Counted from the stretch's first letter, positions 1 to 10,954 are shown. The stretch is DNA of 64,000 bases from Aurelia coerulea (GCA_039566865.1 CM076958.1:9338501-9402500); one strand, 5' to 3'. The notes: generated by a model from the sequence alone, not told the origin. Translations and numbers: made by a program.

Positions 1-1937
1 TGCCTGCTAGAATCACAAAGATCTTTTTCCACATTATTTTCAAAGGATTTTATGAAAGAGAAATATTTTAAAGGATCACCATCAAATGTCATCAGTTCAG
101 ATTTTGGTAGCAATGTTGCAGCAGCTAATTTACGCATAGTTTCAAGATATTCAATACCTGAGTCATTTATTTCATTTTGCATGGAGATGCTTTCTTCTGG
201 GGAAACATTCATGTCATGGTGCTGCAGTGATTCTTGTTGCATGCAAGGAAATGGTAACTGTGAAGGAGCACCAAAATCATGATCTTGTTCACCACTGCGC
301 GACACACCAGGCATGGGCAACTGTGGAGGAGCGGACTGGACATGGGGATTCACTGGCTCACCAAAGGACTGACTCACTGACAACTGAGGAGGAGCACCAA
401 TCACATGACCTGGAACGCCACTGCGTGAGATGACACTGCGCGACACACCAGGCATTTGCAACTGTGGAGGAGCAGAGTGTACATGGGGATTCAATGGCTC
501 ACCAAAGGACTGACTCACTGACAACTGAGGAGGAGCACCAATCACATGACCTTGAACGCCACTGCGTGAGATGACACTGTGCGACACACCAGGCATTGGC
601 AACTGTGGAGGAGCGGAGTGTACATGGGGATTCACTGGCTCACCAAAGGACTGACTCACTGACAACTGAGGAGGAGCACCAATCACATGACCTTGAACGC
701 CACTGCGTGAGATGACACTGCGCGACACACCAGGCATCTGCAACTGTGGAGGAGCGGACTGGACATGGGGATTCACTGGCTCACCAAAGGACTGACTCAC
801 TGACAACTGAGGAGGAGCACCAATCACATGACCTTGAACGCCACTGCGTGAGATGACACTGCGCGACACACCAGGCATCTGCAACTGTGGAGGAGCGGAC
901 TGGACATGGGGATTCACTGGCTCACCAAAGGACTGACTCACTGACAACTGAGGAGGAGCACCAATCACATGACCTTGAACGCCACTGCGTGAGATGACAC
1001 TGCGCGACACACCAGGCATCTGCAACTGTGGAGGAGCGGACTGGACATGGGGATTCACTGGCTCACCAAAGGACTGACTCACTGACAACTGAGGAGGAGC
1101 ACCAATCACATGACCTTGACTGCCACTGCGTGAGATGACACTGCGCGACACACCAGGCATCTGCAACTGTGGAGGAGCGGAGTGTACATGGGGGTTCACT
1201 TGTCCACGTCCAACATACAGAGTTGCAGACTGAGCATGTGATATCACGGTCTCAAAATCATTGCAAACTTCATCCTCTGCTTCAAGTTTCCTCAACTGTA
1301 TCTCCATTTCCAAATCCTCTCTTTGTTGTTGCAACTGTATCTCTCGATTTGCAAGTGACTGTTTCATCTTCAAAAATGATGCCTCTGCCATCAACGATGC
1401 CCTTCTTGTAGCATTTGTCAATCGTGTTTCCTGTAGAAGTCGCTCACTGGAACGCATCGATGATCTAGAAGACTTACAAGAATCATTAGTAGAATGAATT
1501 TGGCTTACCGAGTCTTCAGGGGTAATATCATGCTCTCTGTCTGCTTGACCAGGCTGCTGAATTTGCTCAAAACGTAGGGCTATACGGTCTTTCATCGCCA
1601 GAAATCTCACTTCGGCTTCGTGAAAATATGCACGGCTTTCATCCAAATCGTCTTCTTCGACAAGAGAATCGCGATAGAGCTCACATGCACGACAGAATTC
1701 GTCAAAGGCTGTTTTCAAGTTGATTTCACTCGTGATCACTTCAGAGAGGGACGATTCGGCCAGCATGGTTTCTGCCACTCGGTTCAGTGCTCTCGTAAAC
1801 CCACGCTTCGCATTTGCTCTCGTCTGTTTCAGCCTTCTTCGTTCTTCGGCATCTATTCGTCTTCTGTTACGGGACTCTGAATCTGACATCACCAAATACT
1901 CATCTGATATTCCAAAGTTTTCTTGCTCATCCATCAT
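1..1937 (-). CDS. BEL/Pao retrotransposon Gag, 5' part (runs off left edge)
   Basis: Reading the minus strand from the paired ATGs at 1937 and 1934 gives one open frame to the window edge (about 645 codons). An in-frame TAG lies about 45 nt upstream of the ATG, which supports this start. The N-terminal 250 residues are charged and helical with repeated Arg/Glu runs, typical of the region before the DUF1759 Gag domain in BEL/Pao polyproteins. A 47-residue repeat block follows (see 300-1200). The last 40 residues before the edge read LPKSELMTFDGDPLKYFSF, which is the start of DUF1759 (Pao Gag). Protease, RT and integrase should therefore lie left of the window. No stop was seen, so this copy may be young. 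The family call rests on the DUF1759 start; function as structural Gag is inferred from the family. Confidence 0.85.
   Translation of the reverse strand, partial: MMDEQENFGISDEYLVMSDSESRNRRRIDAEERRRLKQTRANAKRGFTRALNRVAETMLAESSLSEVITSEINLKTAFDEFCRACELYRDSLVEEDDLDESRAYFHEAEVRFLAMKDRIALRFEQIQQPGQADREHDITPEDSVSQIHSTNDSCKSSRSSMRSSERLLQETRLTNATRRASLMAEASFLKMKQSLANREIQLQQQREDLEMEIQLRKLEAEDEVCNDFETVISHAQSATLYVGRGQVNPHVHSAPPQLQMPGVSRSVISRSGSQGHVIGAPPQLSVSQSFGEPVNPHVQSAPPQLQMPGVSRSVISRSGVQGHVIGAPPQLSVSQSFGEPVNPHVQSAPPQLQMPGVSRSVISRSGVQGHVIGAPPQLSVSQSFGEPVNPHVQSAPPQLQMPGVSRSVISRSGVQGHVIGAPPQLSVSQSFGEPVNPHVHSAPPQLPMPGVSHSVISRSGVQGHVIGAPPQLSVSQSFGEPLNPHVHSAPPQLQMPGVSRSVISRSGVPGHVIGAPPQLSVSQSFGEPVNPHVQSAPPQLPMPGVSRSGEQDHDFGAPSQLPFPCMQQESLQHHDMNVSPEESISMQNEINDSGIEYLETMRKLAAATLLPKSELMTFDGDPLKYFSFIKSFENNVEKDLCDSSR
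300..1200 (-). repeat. 141-bp coding minisatellite in BEL Gag
   Basis: The string ggcat followed by tgcaactg recurs at 310, 451, 592, 733, 874, 1015 and 1156, exactly 141 bp apart. That is 47 codons, so every copy stays in the Gag frame. Each unit codes for a Pro/Gln/Ser-rich segment that starts APPQLQMPGVSRS and contains QGHVIGAPPQLSVSQSFGE. Copies differ by only a few bases, so the array is recent or kept homogeneous. It sits between the charged N-terminus and the DUF1759 domain. Confidence 0.95.
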
Positions 1938-2637
1938 GAAAGTTTCAAACTGATGTAGCCACGAATCTCTAAAGCATCGCTACAGGGGAATTTTCCAACT
2001 CACATCCAAAGCCCAAAACCCAAGAACCAAAGCAATAATAACCACTGGCTTTAGGCTTAAAATGATGCGGTTTGCTACAATAAAATAAACTCAAATCAAC
2101 TTCAAATAGACCAAATATACGCATAAACGAAGCATAATCAAAACGAATAAGAAACTAACGAATAATGCATACACAAGGAATAACGAAGAATACAGAATAC
2201 GAAGAAATTAATACAATACAACAGGGTCAATTATACTTACAAACTTTATTTCCTCGTAGCTATAAAGGCTCAGCAAAATCCAAAGCAAATGCCACCGCGT
2301 GCTGCCAAAGTTACTTCGTGTCCCGGTCTTCTATCATGTTCACCTTCACTGTCTCTAGAAGCCCCGAAAGCAAGGCGCGCTTCGCTTTTATAGCTACGAG
2401 CATCGAACCGAGGCTTACAACTATGCTACGTGTCACTATATTACTGAACCAAATGAACAAAACAACTATACGACGTAAACAACTTAACAGATGAAAAACA
2501 ACCAAATTTAATACACAGGGGACAACAGGTCCCGTGTCCCTAGAGTACATTTGTGCGTCACATATAAAAACATTGCTATTTAATCTGGGATAAAATAGTT
2601 TACCTATACGGGAACGATTAGGATGAATGAGTCATCC
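1938..2637 (-). promoter_or_regulatory. Leader and probable LTR of the left BEL/Pao element
   Basis: No ORF of weight. On the minus strand a TATA-like CTATAAAAG lies near 2390, and a TGGCAGCACGCGGTGGC string at 2291-2307 has the form of a tRNA primer-binding site just after an LTR end. The LTR would then be roughly 2308-2570. The second LTR is outside the window, so the boundary cannot be confirmed by comparison. Confidence 0.4.
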
Positions 2638-2919
2638 TAGGGGGCGTACTTGACTTTCAGTTGTAAGGGGGTGTGCACTCCTCCAGAAAAGATTCTTTTT
2701 ACCCGGCTTTAGAATTTTCCCTCTAAACGATAGCCGGCATTAGAAAAAATTGGCGAAAAATAAACTCCAAAACGTAAAAATTTGTCAAAAAATAATGAGA
2801 TGACACTTGACAACCGGCTTTAGGAAAATTGCCTTCTTTTGATAACCGGCGTTAAAAAAGGGCGAAACGATACCCGGAAAGAAGTGCACATCCCGTCAGC
2901 AAAGTACCCGCCCCTCCCT
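2638..2919. mobile_element. Short TIR element, GGGGG-TACT family
   Basis: The left end reads GGGGGCGTACTTGACTTTC and the reverse complement of the right end reads GGGGCGGGTACTTTGCTGAC; both continue into a GTGCAC stretch about 40 bp in. The interior has four spaced copies of a CCGGC(T/A/G)TTA motif followed by A-rich sequence. No coding capacity. Related elements lie at 53354-54060 and 61168-61580. The TSD is not clear. Confidence 0.55.
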
Positions 2920-3039
2920 CCCCGGTGATTCATACATCGTTCCTTTTCCCTCTTGATTATTTCTCTCTGTTTTGTGGCACTCACTTACTACAGTTATACT
3001 CTAACTTTTTGACAACAGACTGTCAGATAGGGCGTTTCC

Positions 3040-3193
3040 GACGATTTAAAGGGCGTGGCCCCCAAAAATTTTTCCGGGGGCTATGCCCCCGGACCCCCGT
3101 GTAGCTCGCGCTTCGCGCTCGCTGCCCTTCCTTCCTTTGGTCGCGCTTCGCGCTCCCGAGCCACGGTCAGATTTTAGGCTAGATCCGCCCCTG
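3040..3193. mobile_element. Right end of a hAT-like element
   Basis: The sequence ends in CGCCCCTG directly against ggctttgatc, which is uninterrupted in the inverted copy near 33300, so 3193/3194 is an insertion boundary. Just inside is a G/C hairpin (CGGGGGC, short loop, GCCCCCG at 3077-3095) that recurs in other hAT-type elements here. The matching left terminus was not found in the window, so the element may begin left of it or be truncated. Confidence 0.5.
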
Positions 3194-3907
3194 GGCTTTG
3201 ATCAGTTCTTTGTAATTAGCTTTCACTTATTATTGTTCATTGTTTGCTCCATCCAACTGCATTGATAAGCATCAGCAGCAACAATGAAACAGCTGCATCA
3301 TCACAACAAACTGTTCAATGTGTATTGTGTAATTCCAAAAATGTAGAAAAACAGGTTTTGTATGAGTGAATGAGTGAAAACAATCTTGGTGGAAAGAGTT
3401 CATAATGCGAAATGACAACTGTTCAATTATGGTCCATCCTGCAGCACATTCTTTTATTTAATGACTTCCCATTCCACTGTGTTTCAGTGTGGATGAATGC
3501 AAATCAGATCAGAATGCATTCATTACAGGAATTGGAACAGGCAGTCAAGTCTGCACGCAGGCTAGCAATTCTTTGGTCCTGCAACAAAAACAAAAAGTGA
3601 ATAAGGCTTTAATGTAAATTCTGTACGACATATTGTGTCACGGAGTATTTCTATCAATATCATTTTTTTTTACATTTATTTTTTGTATCAAGTATCAACA
3701 CTGTACAAAACAGTATTACAACAGCATTGCACTAACACTTGAAACACTTAATAAGATGTCATTGGCCTAACCCAGCAATTCGTTGCAAACCTCCGGTGTC
3801 AGTTTTGAGCATTCCTCCCTCCCTCTCCCTCATCAATCCCCTGCCGCCGGTGGTACCTAGCATATATTTTGTTAGTGCAGGTCAAAGGAATAACCTCAAG
3901 TTAGGGC

Positions 3908-5954
3908 CAGGGGCGTAACTAGACCAATAATTTCGGAGGGGTGAAAAAGGTTTTTGCCCTGCAAAAGTGAGTGGTGCCCTGCAGACCTCAAGGCAAACGT
4001 TCGTCTACTGTATATGTTGCTAGTAAAGGCTTTACCAATGTAAATTTGTCATTTAAGGATGAGTCTCTAAGCAATAGCAACAGAAAAATATTTGAAACTT
4101 AACTGCTGTGCAATATCTATTTGTCAATACTGGACATGAATTATTTGATGTCAGTTTTGATTTGGCTTTGTAATAAAGTTTACATCTCGCGTCATATATG
4201 AGAGGCGGTGAGGGGTGAAGGGGATGAGGGGCGCTTTTTTCGCCAAAAAAGAGGTGCCAAGCTGAGTGTTCATCGTGAAGGGAAGGGCAGTTGCCCCCAT
4301 TTGCTCCCCCCCTAAATCCGCCAGTGATGGGCAGAAGGAAAATAACTTGCAAAAATGTCTTCAACTGTTTATTTGCTTGGCTTTTTCATTGGTGGCAGAG
4401 GCAAGCTTTCATATTTTCAGAATACTCAGCAATAAGAGAATCAAAGACCAAGCACATTTCCTTCTGGTAAAATTCTTGGCACGACAACACAGCCGTTGTT
4501 GCTAGATTTTCGTCAATTAGTCTGGGTGGACTTCTCACTCTGTAGTGACGTTAGTATTCTGATATCGGGTTGATTTCTTGCTTTTCAGCAAAGGCAACCA
4601 TAGAAGCCAGCTGCAAATTCATTGCCGTTTCATCATTTCATATTTCCTCCAGATTCTCTACAGTTGCATCAATGAGCTTTAACTTTTACTTTAATTTTCA
4701 AGTCTACTACATCTGCATTCACTACTTCATCAATCGTTCTTGAGATGCATTCATAGCTTCGCCAGACTGAATCAATTGATTGTGCGCAAGAGAAACTTTT
4801 TTGAAAAAATTCTCAGTTTCAGGGAATTCTCTACCTTTTTCATGGTATTTCCAAAAACTTTGTATCGTTTACAGCTTCCACTTAAAAATACGCAAATATC
4901 TTCCAGTCCTGGGTCACAACGGCGCTCCGCTGGCAGCAGTACTCGTTAATGGTATTGGATCGAGGCCCCTGGCAGGGAATGTAAGGTACTGATCTGTCTA
5001 ACATGTCCTGTAAACAACGCTGAGTACCCTTGATCCGTCCAGACATCGACGCAGCAAAATCATAGGTTTGGAGAGATTAACCACCAATACCAATGCCATT
5101 GTCCTCAAGTGAAGCAAGAACATCTTTGGTTGTGTCTTTTCCATGCTTATCAATGCATTCTTTCATTTCAACAACTCTCTCGCGTGAAGCTCCGTCATTG
5201 GCAACGAACCTTGAGGCTACAATCAATTTATCTTAGTGCCCTTTCTGTTTTCAGCAAGTGCCCCTTTGGCTTAATGAAAAAAGTACCCTTGACGTGTCGT
5301 GCCCCCCACCCAGTTTGAGATGCTTCCTACGTTCCTGATTCCTGATTGGCAGACACAGAGTGGATTCCTGGCGCAGCGATTTCAGTTTTTATCCTGCTTC
5401 TGCCTTCTGACATCCTCAGCAAGCAAATGCATCAACTCGTTTTGAGATCCTGCGCTGGTGTATTTAGTGCTCTAAGGCTTCAAACGTTTGTGTTCGAACC
5501 ATTCCTTCAAAGTAGGACAATGCCTGGACATTAGATTGATCAACTGAGCAAAGTTGCCACAAAAGACAGCGATTGCCTCGAAAGGGTTCTTGCCAAATAA
5601 AAAGGATTGGTTAATATAGTTAAATGAGTCCTGCACACAGCATTTTTGAAAGACCTTCTCTACCAAGCTGGAGATGTCAGTCACTACGACTAACCGGCAG
5701 TTATGTGCCCTTAATATTGGTGGGTTTTGCGTTTTGCCAGGTAACATTTGCGTTTGAAACAGTTCCAAAATTGACAACCGATTGCAAATTTCAAGACAGC
5801 TTAGCATGACTGCAAGACTTGTTACGCGGTTGCTGCGCTGTTATAAAATTCTTCTTGGCGCCCTGCAAAATCTTCCATTGCCCTGCGAAATCCGCAATAT
5901 TTGAGATTGGGGGGGTGTCACACCCCTCCATACCCCCCTCAATTTTCGCCCCTG
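3908..5954 (-). mobile_element. hAT-type DNA transposon relic, 2.0 kb
   Basis: The ends are CAGGGGCGTAACTAG and, reverse-complemented, CAGGGGCGAAAATTG. The flanks carry agttagggc on the left and agttaggc on the right, an 8-bp duplication with one extra G. The uninterrupted site is visible in the inverted copy near 32600-32630, which has a single agttaggc. CAGGGGCG termini and 8-bp TSDs are standard for hAT. It carries a decayed transposase on the minus strand (next entry). Confidence 0.88.
4740..5807 (-). pseudogene. Decayed hAT transposase (ZMYM1/DUF4371-like)
   Basis: Minus-strand pieces in different frames resemble the middle of hAT transposases of the zinc-finger MYM-type 1 group. A 111-codon open piece (5472-5807) contains GNFAQLINLMSRHCPTLKEW. 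Further on, YDFAASMSGRIKGTQ (near 5030-5070) corresponds to the family's YDGA-MSG motif around a catalytic Asp, and VPYIPCQGPRSN (near 4970-5005) corresponds to the C-x-x-H-x-L-N block with the His replaced. Several stops and frameshifts separate the pieces, so no active protein is expected. Assignment is from remembered motif patterns. Confidence 0.6.
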
Positions 5955-5956
5955 AG

Positions 5957-6217
5957 TTAGGCCCTGAAATCATTGCCTTGGTATAGGCTCCCATCGTCTT
6001 GTTCCCGTCTTTGAAACAGATAAGCTGTAGAAGTTATTCTGCTGATCCAGGTCCTGCCGGTGGCTAGCAATGCTTTCTGCTGTTTATGAGTGAAAGCGTA
6101 AACAACGTATATAGTAGGCCTAGATAGGCCCTCATTGCTGACATCTTCCTGAAATCTATCCGCTGTAAAACAGTGCATGGTCAAGAAAATAAAGAGGATG
6201 AAAAGAAATCCCTTCAT
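5957..6217 (-). CDS. Small secreted-protein-like ORF (86 aa), repeat copy 1
   Basis: The ATG at 6217 is chosen over the upstream ATG at 6262 because MKGFLFILFIFLTMHCF is a clean signal peptide at the very N-terminus. The rest is short and ends at a TAA just before the hAT TSD. The same ORF, codon for codon as far as I could compare, occurs at 32091-32609, split by a 250-bp insertion, and a decayed relative beginning MRDFLFIL sits in copy 3. Residues about 34-60 (IYVVYAF, later GRTWISR) faintly recall the start of a Fringe/C1GalT (GT31) glycosyltransferase domain, but this is a weak guess. Function unknown. Confidence 0.45.
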   Translation of the reverse strand: MKGFLFILFIFLTMHCFTADRFQEDVSNEGLSRPTIYVVYAFTHKQQKALLATGRTWISRITSTAYLFQRREQDDGSLYQGNDFRA

Positions 6218-6463
6218 ATTTGAAATGAAATTGGCTGTAAAAAACGATGTTATACGTGCCAAAATGCGTGAAAATCCCCGTATTCTTCTCCCTCCTCCAA
6301 AACATAGTCACAAAAGCAAAGTCGTGGGCGTTCTCACAGCGCTGTAATAAGGCATGTTGTTGTTGTTGTTCTTATTGTTTGGCTTTCCATTGAAAATAAT
6401 CCACCCTAACAAACGAACTCGATTGAATCCCGTATAGTAAGCTGCTACTGCGTAGCAGCAACA

Positions 6464-7567
6464 ATGCCACGAACATGTAAAACATAACGGTGTAAAGGAC
6501 ACGTTAACAGAATTGCGTACCAATTATTGGATCGTACAGGGCAGACAAAAGGTTAAAAAGTTCATTGCAAAATTTTGCGTTTGTAAGAAAGTTGAAGGGA
6601 GAAGTTATACTGCTCCTCCACAGCCACCTTTACCCAATTTTAGACTAGATATCGGACATGCGTTTACAAAGGTTGGAATTGACTTCGCAGGACCAGTTTA
6701 TGTGAAAAACATGCACGGAACGGATGCAATTATGTATAAAGCTTACATACTGCTCATTGCAATACTTGCGCTTCTAGTCGAGCTATACACTTGGAGCTTG
6801 TACCGAGTTTACACGTCGAACCGTTGATTCGTGGACTGAAACGCTTTCAGTCGGGAAGAGGAATTCCATCGTTTATAATCAGTGACAACGGTAAAACTTT
6901 CAAAAATTCGAAATTACTTGCGTTTTTACTCGACAATAGGACGATTTGGAACTTTATTATAGAGAGAGGAGCCTGGGTCGGAGGTTTTTACGAGCGTTTA
7001 GTGCAGTCGACGAAGATATGTTTGAAAAAGATTTTGAAAAACGCGAAATTAACGTACGAAGAAATGTTAACCCATTTGATAGAAGTTGAAGGAGTTCTTA
7101 ATTCTAGGCCCTTGACTTATGTATACGATGAAATCGGAGAAGCTTTGACACCTTCTCATCTTATTTGCGGGCGCAGATTGTTAGACAGACCAAAACTGAA
7201 TCCAAATGCGCAAATTGTGGAAGTCGAATACAAAGCGGAATTATCGAAACGTGCAAAATATTTGCAGCAATTGTTGGAGCATTTTAGAAATCGTTTTCGG
7301 CGGGAATACTTAACAAGTCTGAGAGAGTTTCATACATCTAAATCGCCCAGCGGAAATAGAATTATTAAAGAAGGACACATCGTAACAGTTCAAGAAGATA
7401 AGGAACGTCGTCAGTTGTGGAGGCTCGGGCGAGTTGTTAAATTGAACGAAGGAAAGGATGGACTTATTCGCAGTGCTGTCGTCAGAGTTTACAGCAAAGG
7501 AAAAGTCAAAGAACTACGACGTCCAGTCAAGTTGTTGTATCACCAGTCGAAGACACAAAGGAAGTGA
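6464..7567 (+). pseudogene. BEL/Pao integrase relic with DUF5641 C-terminus
   Basis: The reading starts in the H2C2 zinc-binding part of a BEL integrase (HNGVKDTL, then FCVCKKVEG), runs into the core with GIDFAGP (first Asp), changes frame near 6790-6827, continues with IISDNGKTF (second Asp) and WVGGFYERLV (catalytic Glu), then LNSRPLTYV and a DUF5641 tail ending with a stop at 7567. Everything upstream of the zinc-binding region is missing: the repeat at 3194-6463 abuts it. It is a truncated, frameshifted relic. The order of domains and the LNSRPLTY motif are diagnostic of BEL/Pao. Confidence 0.85.
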
Positions 7568-8847
7568 AGGAACTCGCACAAGAGAAGACAACAGAACCAG
7601 GTATTATAATAGTATACGACGATGATGTAAGTGAGATTATTCATTGATTGTCTCACATTTTTTTACTATGTTTGCTTTTTGCTGAATTATTTTTGTTCGA
7701 CCGTATAGTCGTATATTTGATATTTTTCTGAAGACCTTTAGCGTAAATTCGCATTTCTCGCGGGGGGAGAGTAAAGAAAAAGAGACTGGGGCGAGACATT
7801 TTATTGACGTTTTGTTTTTTAGAGTCAGTAGACGTATAGACGTATCGTAGAGTCGTAGCGTAGAGAGCTTGAGAAGAGACGTGAGAGTATAGTAGAGTTG
7901 AGACGTAGAGAGAAAATTGAGAAGGTTGGCATTTTACAGGGATAAAAGCAGACGGATAAGTAAAAAGTACTTCCCGTCAAATTATCGGCTGCGAATATAC
8001 TATTTGCAGTAAATTTACTATCAAAACACAACATATTATGAATGATATGGAAAACGCAGTTTAGTTGGTACTTGTTCATTCTTGAAAATCACTTCTCTGT
8101 GACATCAAGATATTGGTAGCAACTGCAACCAGCCACAGAATCGTAAGAGCAACTACGATGCTGGTATTTGTTTATTGCCTAACTGTGTGTTATTCTTGAA
8201 TCCATGCATCATTAAAACCTTTGAAATACAGAACAGGTGCTTCCTTTCATTTGAGATTTTGAATGTTTCCAAACAAAAACAACATACAATTTACTGTGCT
8301 GTGGTGAAAGCTGTGTTTGCCGATAGTTGGTTTTCTTCTTTACCTAAATTTATAAAGGTAGGCTTGAAGACAACTGTTTACATGTTTTTATATATCGTAT
8401 ATAATTTGGATCAGCCTTAAAACTTCCATGTTTAGCACAAAAGTTTCTCTATTTGTATTTCATTCACCGAATGGTATGGAAGATTCGTGATTGATGTATT
8501 TCCTACAACTGTTATACCGAGGGGGAAGAACTTTAGCCTTTTGAAAAATAGTTAAAATCTGATTATATCAGCAATCATGAAAATGTTCTTAACTTTCACT
8601 TGTGTCAAGGAAAAAGTTAATCTCAGATGTATTGCAAAGTCTAAGTCTTGACATGGCTTTGAATTTGAGAGTGTAAATATATGAAACGAGTTTAATGAAT
8701 TTTTCCTTGAATTTTTAGCAATGAAACTATAATCATAGAATAGTTAAGAATGCATGTTTTAATGAACTGAACTTTTAAAAATTAAATATCATTAAACATT
8801 ATGTTTGAAAACTTATCATGGATTGATTCGACCTAAATTTTTGTCCC
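7568..8847. other. No gene; probable 3' UTR and LTR remnant of the BEL relic
   Basis: A purine tract gcggggggagag at 7757-7768 follows the integrase relic and could be its polypurine tract, so an LTR may start soon after, but no partner LTR is available for comparison. The rest is AT-rich with no ORF of weight and no repeat recognised. The Gypsy element begins at 8848. Confidence 0.4.
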
Positions 8848-9001
8848 TATTATATCTTGTACATATCCGTAGAGTAAGTATGTGTAAACATCAGAGATAA
8901 GGCCGGTTCAACCGAACAGAACATGCATAACTATCAACTGCCTCATGGCCCGGATTACATAAGAATACTAGAATGATAGTGTCCATAGGGAGTCCATAAC
9001 A
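8848..9001 (-). repeat. Gypsy 3' LTR
   Basis: It matches 27210-27363 along its full length with about four substitutions. In element orientation it starts TGTTATGGACTCC. The polypurine tract sits immediately before it (plus-strand 9002-9016). Confidence 0.93.
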
Positions 9002-9016
9002 TCTCTCCTCTTCTTC
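9002..9016 (-). promoter_or_regulatory. Gypsy polypurine tract
   Basis: On the minus strand GAAGAAGAGGAGAGA directly abuts the TGTTATGG start of the 3' LTR, the expected place for the plus-strand primer of reverse transcription. Confidence 0.8.
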
Positions 9017-9071
9017 AGAATAAAATTTACTAACATTGATTACACTCAGCAGTTTATTAATAAAGTGACTT

Positions 9072-10064
9072 TCAATGTGTTACAACTTGACCATAGTGCA
9101 TAGGCATTGTGCGTAATCTCATTGGGTATTGGCGTACAACATCAGCTTCAGGTTCAGTATCATTTTGAATGTTATTGTCTGTTTGAATTGTATCATCATC
9201 ATCAGTTTCAGACTCTGTTGTTGAATCAAAGGAGTTGTAAAATCGTTTGAAGAACGAAATGTTTCGAGTGATCTTATTATCTTCTCTCTCGGCGATGACT
9301 TTAGTTCCTCTAATCTCAACGACGCGATATGGTTTTGGATCGAATTTGCTTGTAAGTTTGTTCTTTCTCTTTTGCGTTACAAGTACGAGATCTCCCTTTC
9401 TGATGTCAGATGGTTTCGTGTGCTGACGTTTATCATAGTATATTTTCGCTTTTGCCTTGCTATCTTTGTCCTTTTGTTGGACAAGCTTGTGATTGTTTGA
9501 TGGTTTCGACGTAATCTTTACGACTGGAATTTTCGTTCTTATCACACGATTGAACAAAAGTTCGGCGGGTGCAACTTGAGTTGTGCAATGCGGTGTCGAC
9601 CTATAGTTTAGTAGAAATAGATGGAGTTCCTTTCTCCAATTGTTTCCTTCAATTTTAGACGTTTGAAGTAGTTTCTTGAGTGGTCGATTGAACGATTCTA
9701 CTTCTGCATTTTGTCTGGGCCATAGCGGTGTTCCTGGTTTGAATTCAATTCCCCATGTTTTCATGTATTCTTCGATTTTGATTCCGTTAAATGGAGGACC
9801 ATTGTCACATACAAATTTGACTGGAATTCCGTGTGTTCCGAAGATACGATCAAGTTTTGGAATGATACTTCCTGCTGCTGTTGATTTAACAATTTCGACT
9901 TCAGGGAATCGACTGTAAGTGTCGATGACTGAGAGCAAATATTCTCCTGATGGTACTGGTCCAAAAAATCTGCTTTGACTGTGTGCCATGGTGCTGGTGG
10001 TAAATCCGTTGATTGCATTGGTTCCTTGCTGTTTTCTTGTCCCGTTGCTTGGCAAGCAGTGCAT
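9072..10064 (-). pseudogene. Gypsy integrase core and C-terminus
   Basis: This frame carries the integrase core from FFGPVPSGEYLLSVIDTYS through VCDNGPPFNG (second Asp) and AEVESFNRPLKK (catalytic Glu), then NYRSTPHCTT, a chromodomain-less SH3-like tail (RKGDLVLVTQKRKNK) and an acidic, Asp/Thr-rich end. The stop is at 9072. The first Asp (VKADFLD) is in the neighbouring frame upstream, so a one-base indel near 9990 breaks the protein. Nuclear role: insertion of the cDNA copy. Confidence 0.9.
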
Positions 10065-10954
10065 TTCTCGACGAATTCTTTCACTAGTTTGTCAATATAT
10101 GGAAACCATACTTTTCCACGCAGTAACAATTTGGTTTTAGTTGTACCTGAATGTCCTGGCTTGTGAGCAAGTTCTATCGCTTTGTGACATAGTGTCTGTG
10201 GTATGATGAATCTTGTGCTCTTTAGAATCATGTTTCCTTTGACAGTAAGATCTTGTTTGATGCTACGCAGGATTTTGAGATCTTGCTTGTTGATGGTAGG
10301 ATCTTGAATCTTATCTACTTCATGCCGTCGATTTTTGCGAATTAGGTCAATTGCGGCTTGGAGGGTTTTATCTTTCTCCGTTTCCTCTTCAATTTCTTGT
10401 AATGTCATGGATTTCGGAACAGCATTCTTGGTGATGAAGTTTACGTATTCTTCGGCAATTGTATCTTGCTCTGGGCGATGTGAAGCTGGGTGACGCGACA
10501 TGTAGTCTGACGGGTTATCTGATCCTTTCTTGAACTTCACGGTAAAGCTGTAATTTTGCAGTCGTAGTTGCCACCTCTCGATGCGAGCTGGTGGTTTGGC
10601 AACTGGATTGTTGTAGATTGTTTCGAGCGCTTTGTGGTCTGTAAATACATCGAAGTTTCCTGCTCCATATAGGAATAGGTGAAGACGTTCAATTCCCCAT
10701 ACTAGTCCTAATGCTTCTCGTTCCGTCTGAGAATACCACTGTTCGACAGGTGTCAAAGATCTTGATACATATGCTACAATCTTATGATCCGCTGCTTCTG
10801 ATGTTGATGTTTGGGACAGTATAGCGCTAATTCCGTATGGACTGGCATCTGTAGTGACTGATGTGTGCTTAGCAATATCGAAGTAGGCCATCACTGGATC
10901 CGATAAGAGAGTTTTCTTTAGTTTCTCAAATGCTTCTTGTTGGCTTTTCCCCAC
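9965..10954 (-). pseudogene. Gypsy RNase H and integrase zinc-binding domain
   Basis: It begins with FEKLKKTLLSDPVMAYFD and TDASPYGISAILSQ (RNase H of the Gypsy RT_RNaseH_2 type) and passes through VYVSRSLTP-like and FTDHKALETIY blocks. An integrase H2C2 zinc finger follows (HKPGHSGTTKTK, then CTACQATGQE) and then the first catalytic Asp in VKADFLD. Frame breaks separate it from the RT upstream (10955-11045) and from the rest of the integrase downstream (near 9990). The open frame continues antisense-like to 9761 but is meaningless after the shift. Confidence 0.9.

Larger units (their letters stand above)
3194..6463 (+). repeat. Dispersed repeat with secreted ORF, copy 1 (split by a hAT)
   Basis: 3194-3907 and 5955-6463 together match, in reverse orientation, 31846-33318. 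A more diverged copy in the same orientation lies at 47985-48680. Copies 1 and 2 are nearly identical outside their separate insertions. In this orientation the right end holds an imperfect hairpin (GCTGCTAC, short loop, GTAGCAGC) at about 6451-6469, and copy 2 adds an (ATT)n tail there, which suggests retroposition but does not prove it. The ORF at 5957-6217 reads on the minus strand. Confidence 0.8.

Noticed and set aside
1169..1953. Plus-strand ORFs of 77-86 codons near the left edge
   Set aside because: They are shadows of the long minus-strand BEL Gag frame, which has a recognisable DUF1759 start.
4053..4364. 103-codon minus-strand ORF with a Gly/Pro-rich middle
   Set aside because: The peptide follows the G/C-rich end of a small DNA element (CACTGGCGGATTTAG-type end near 4310-4325), and no protein family fits.
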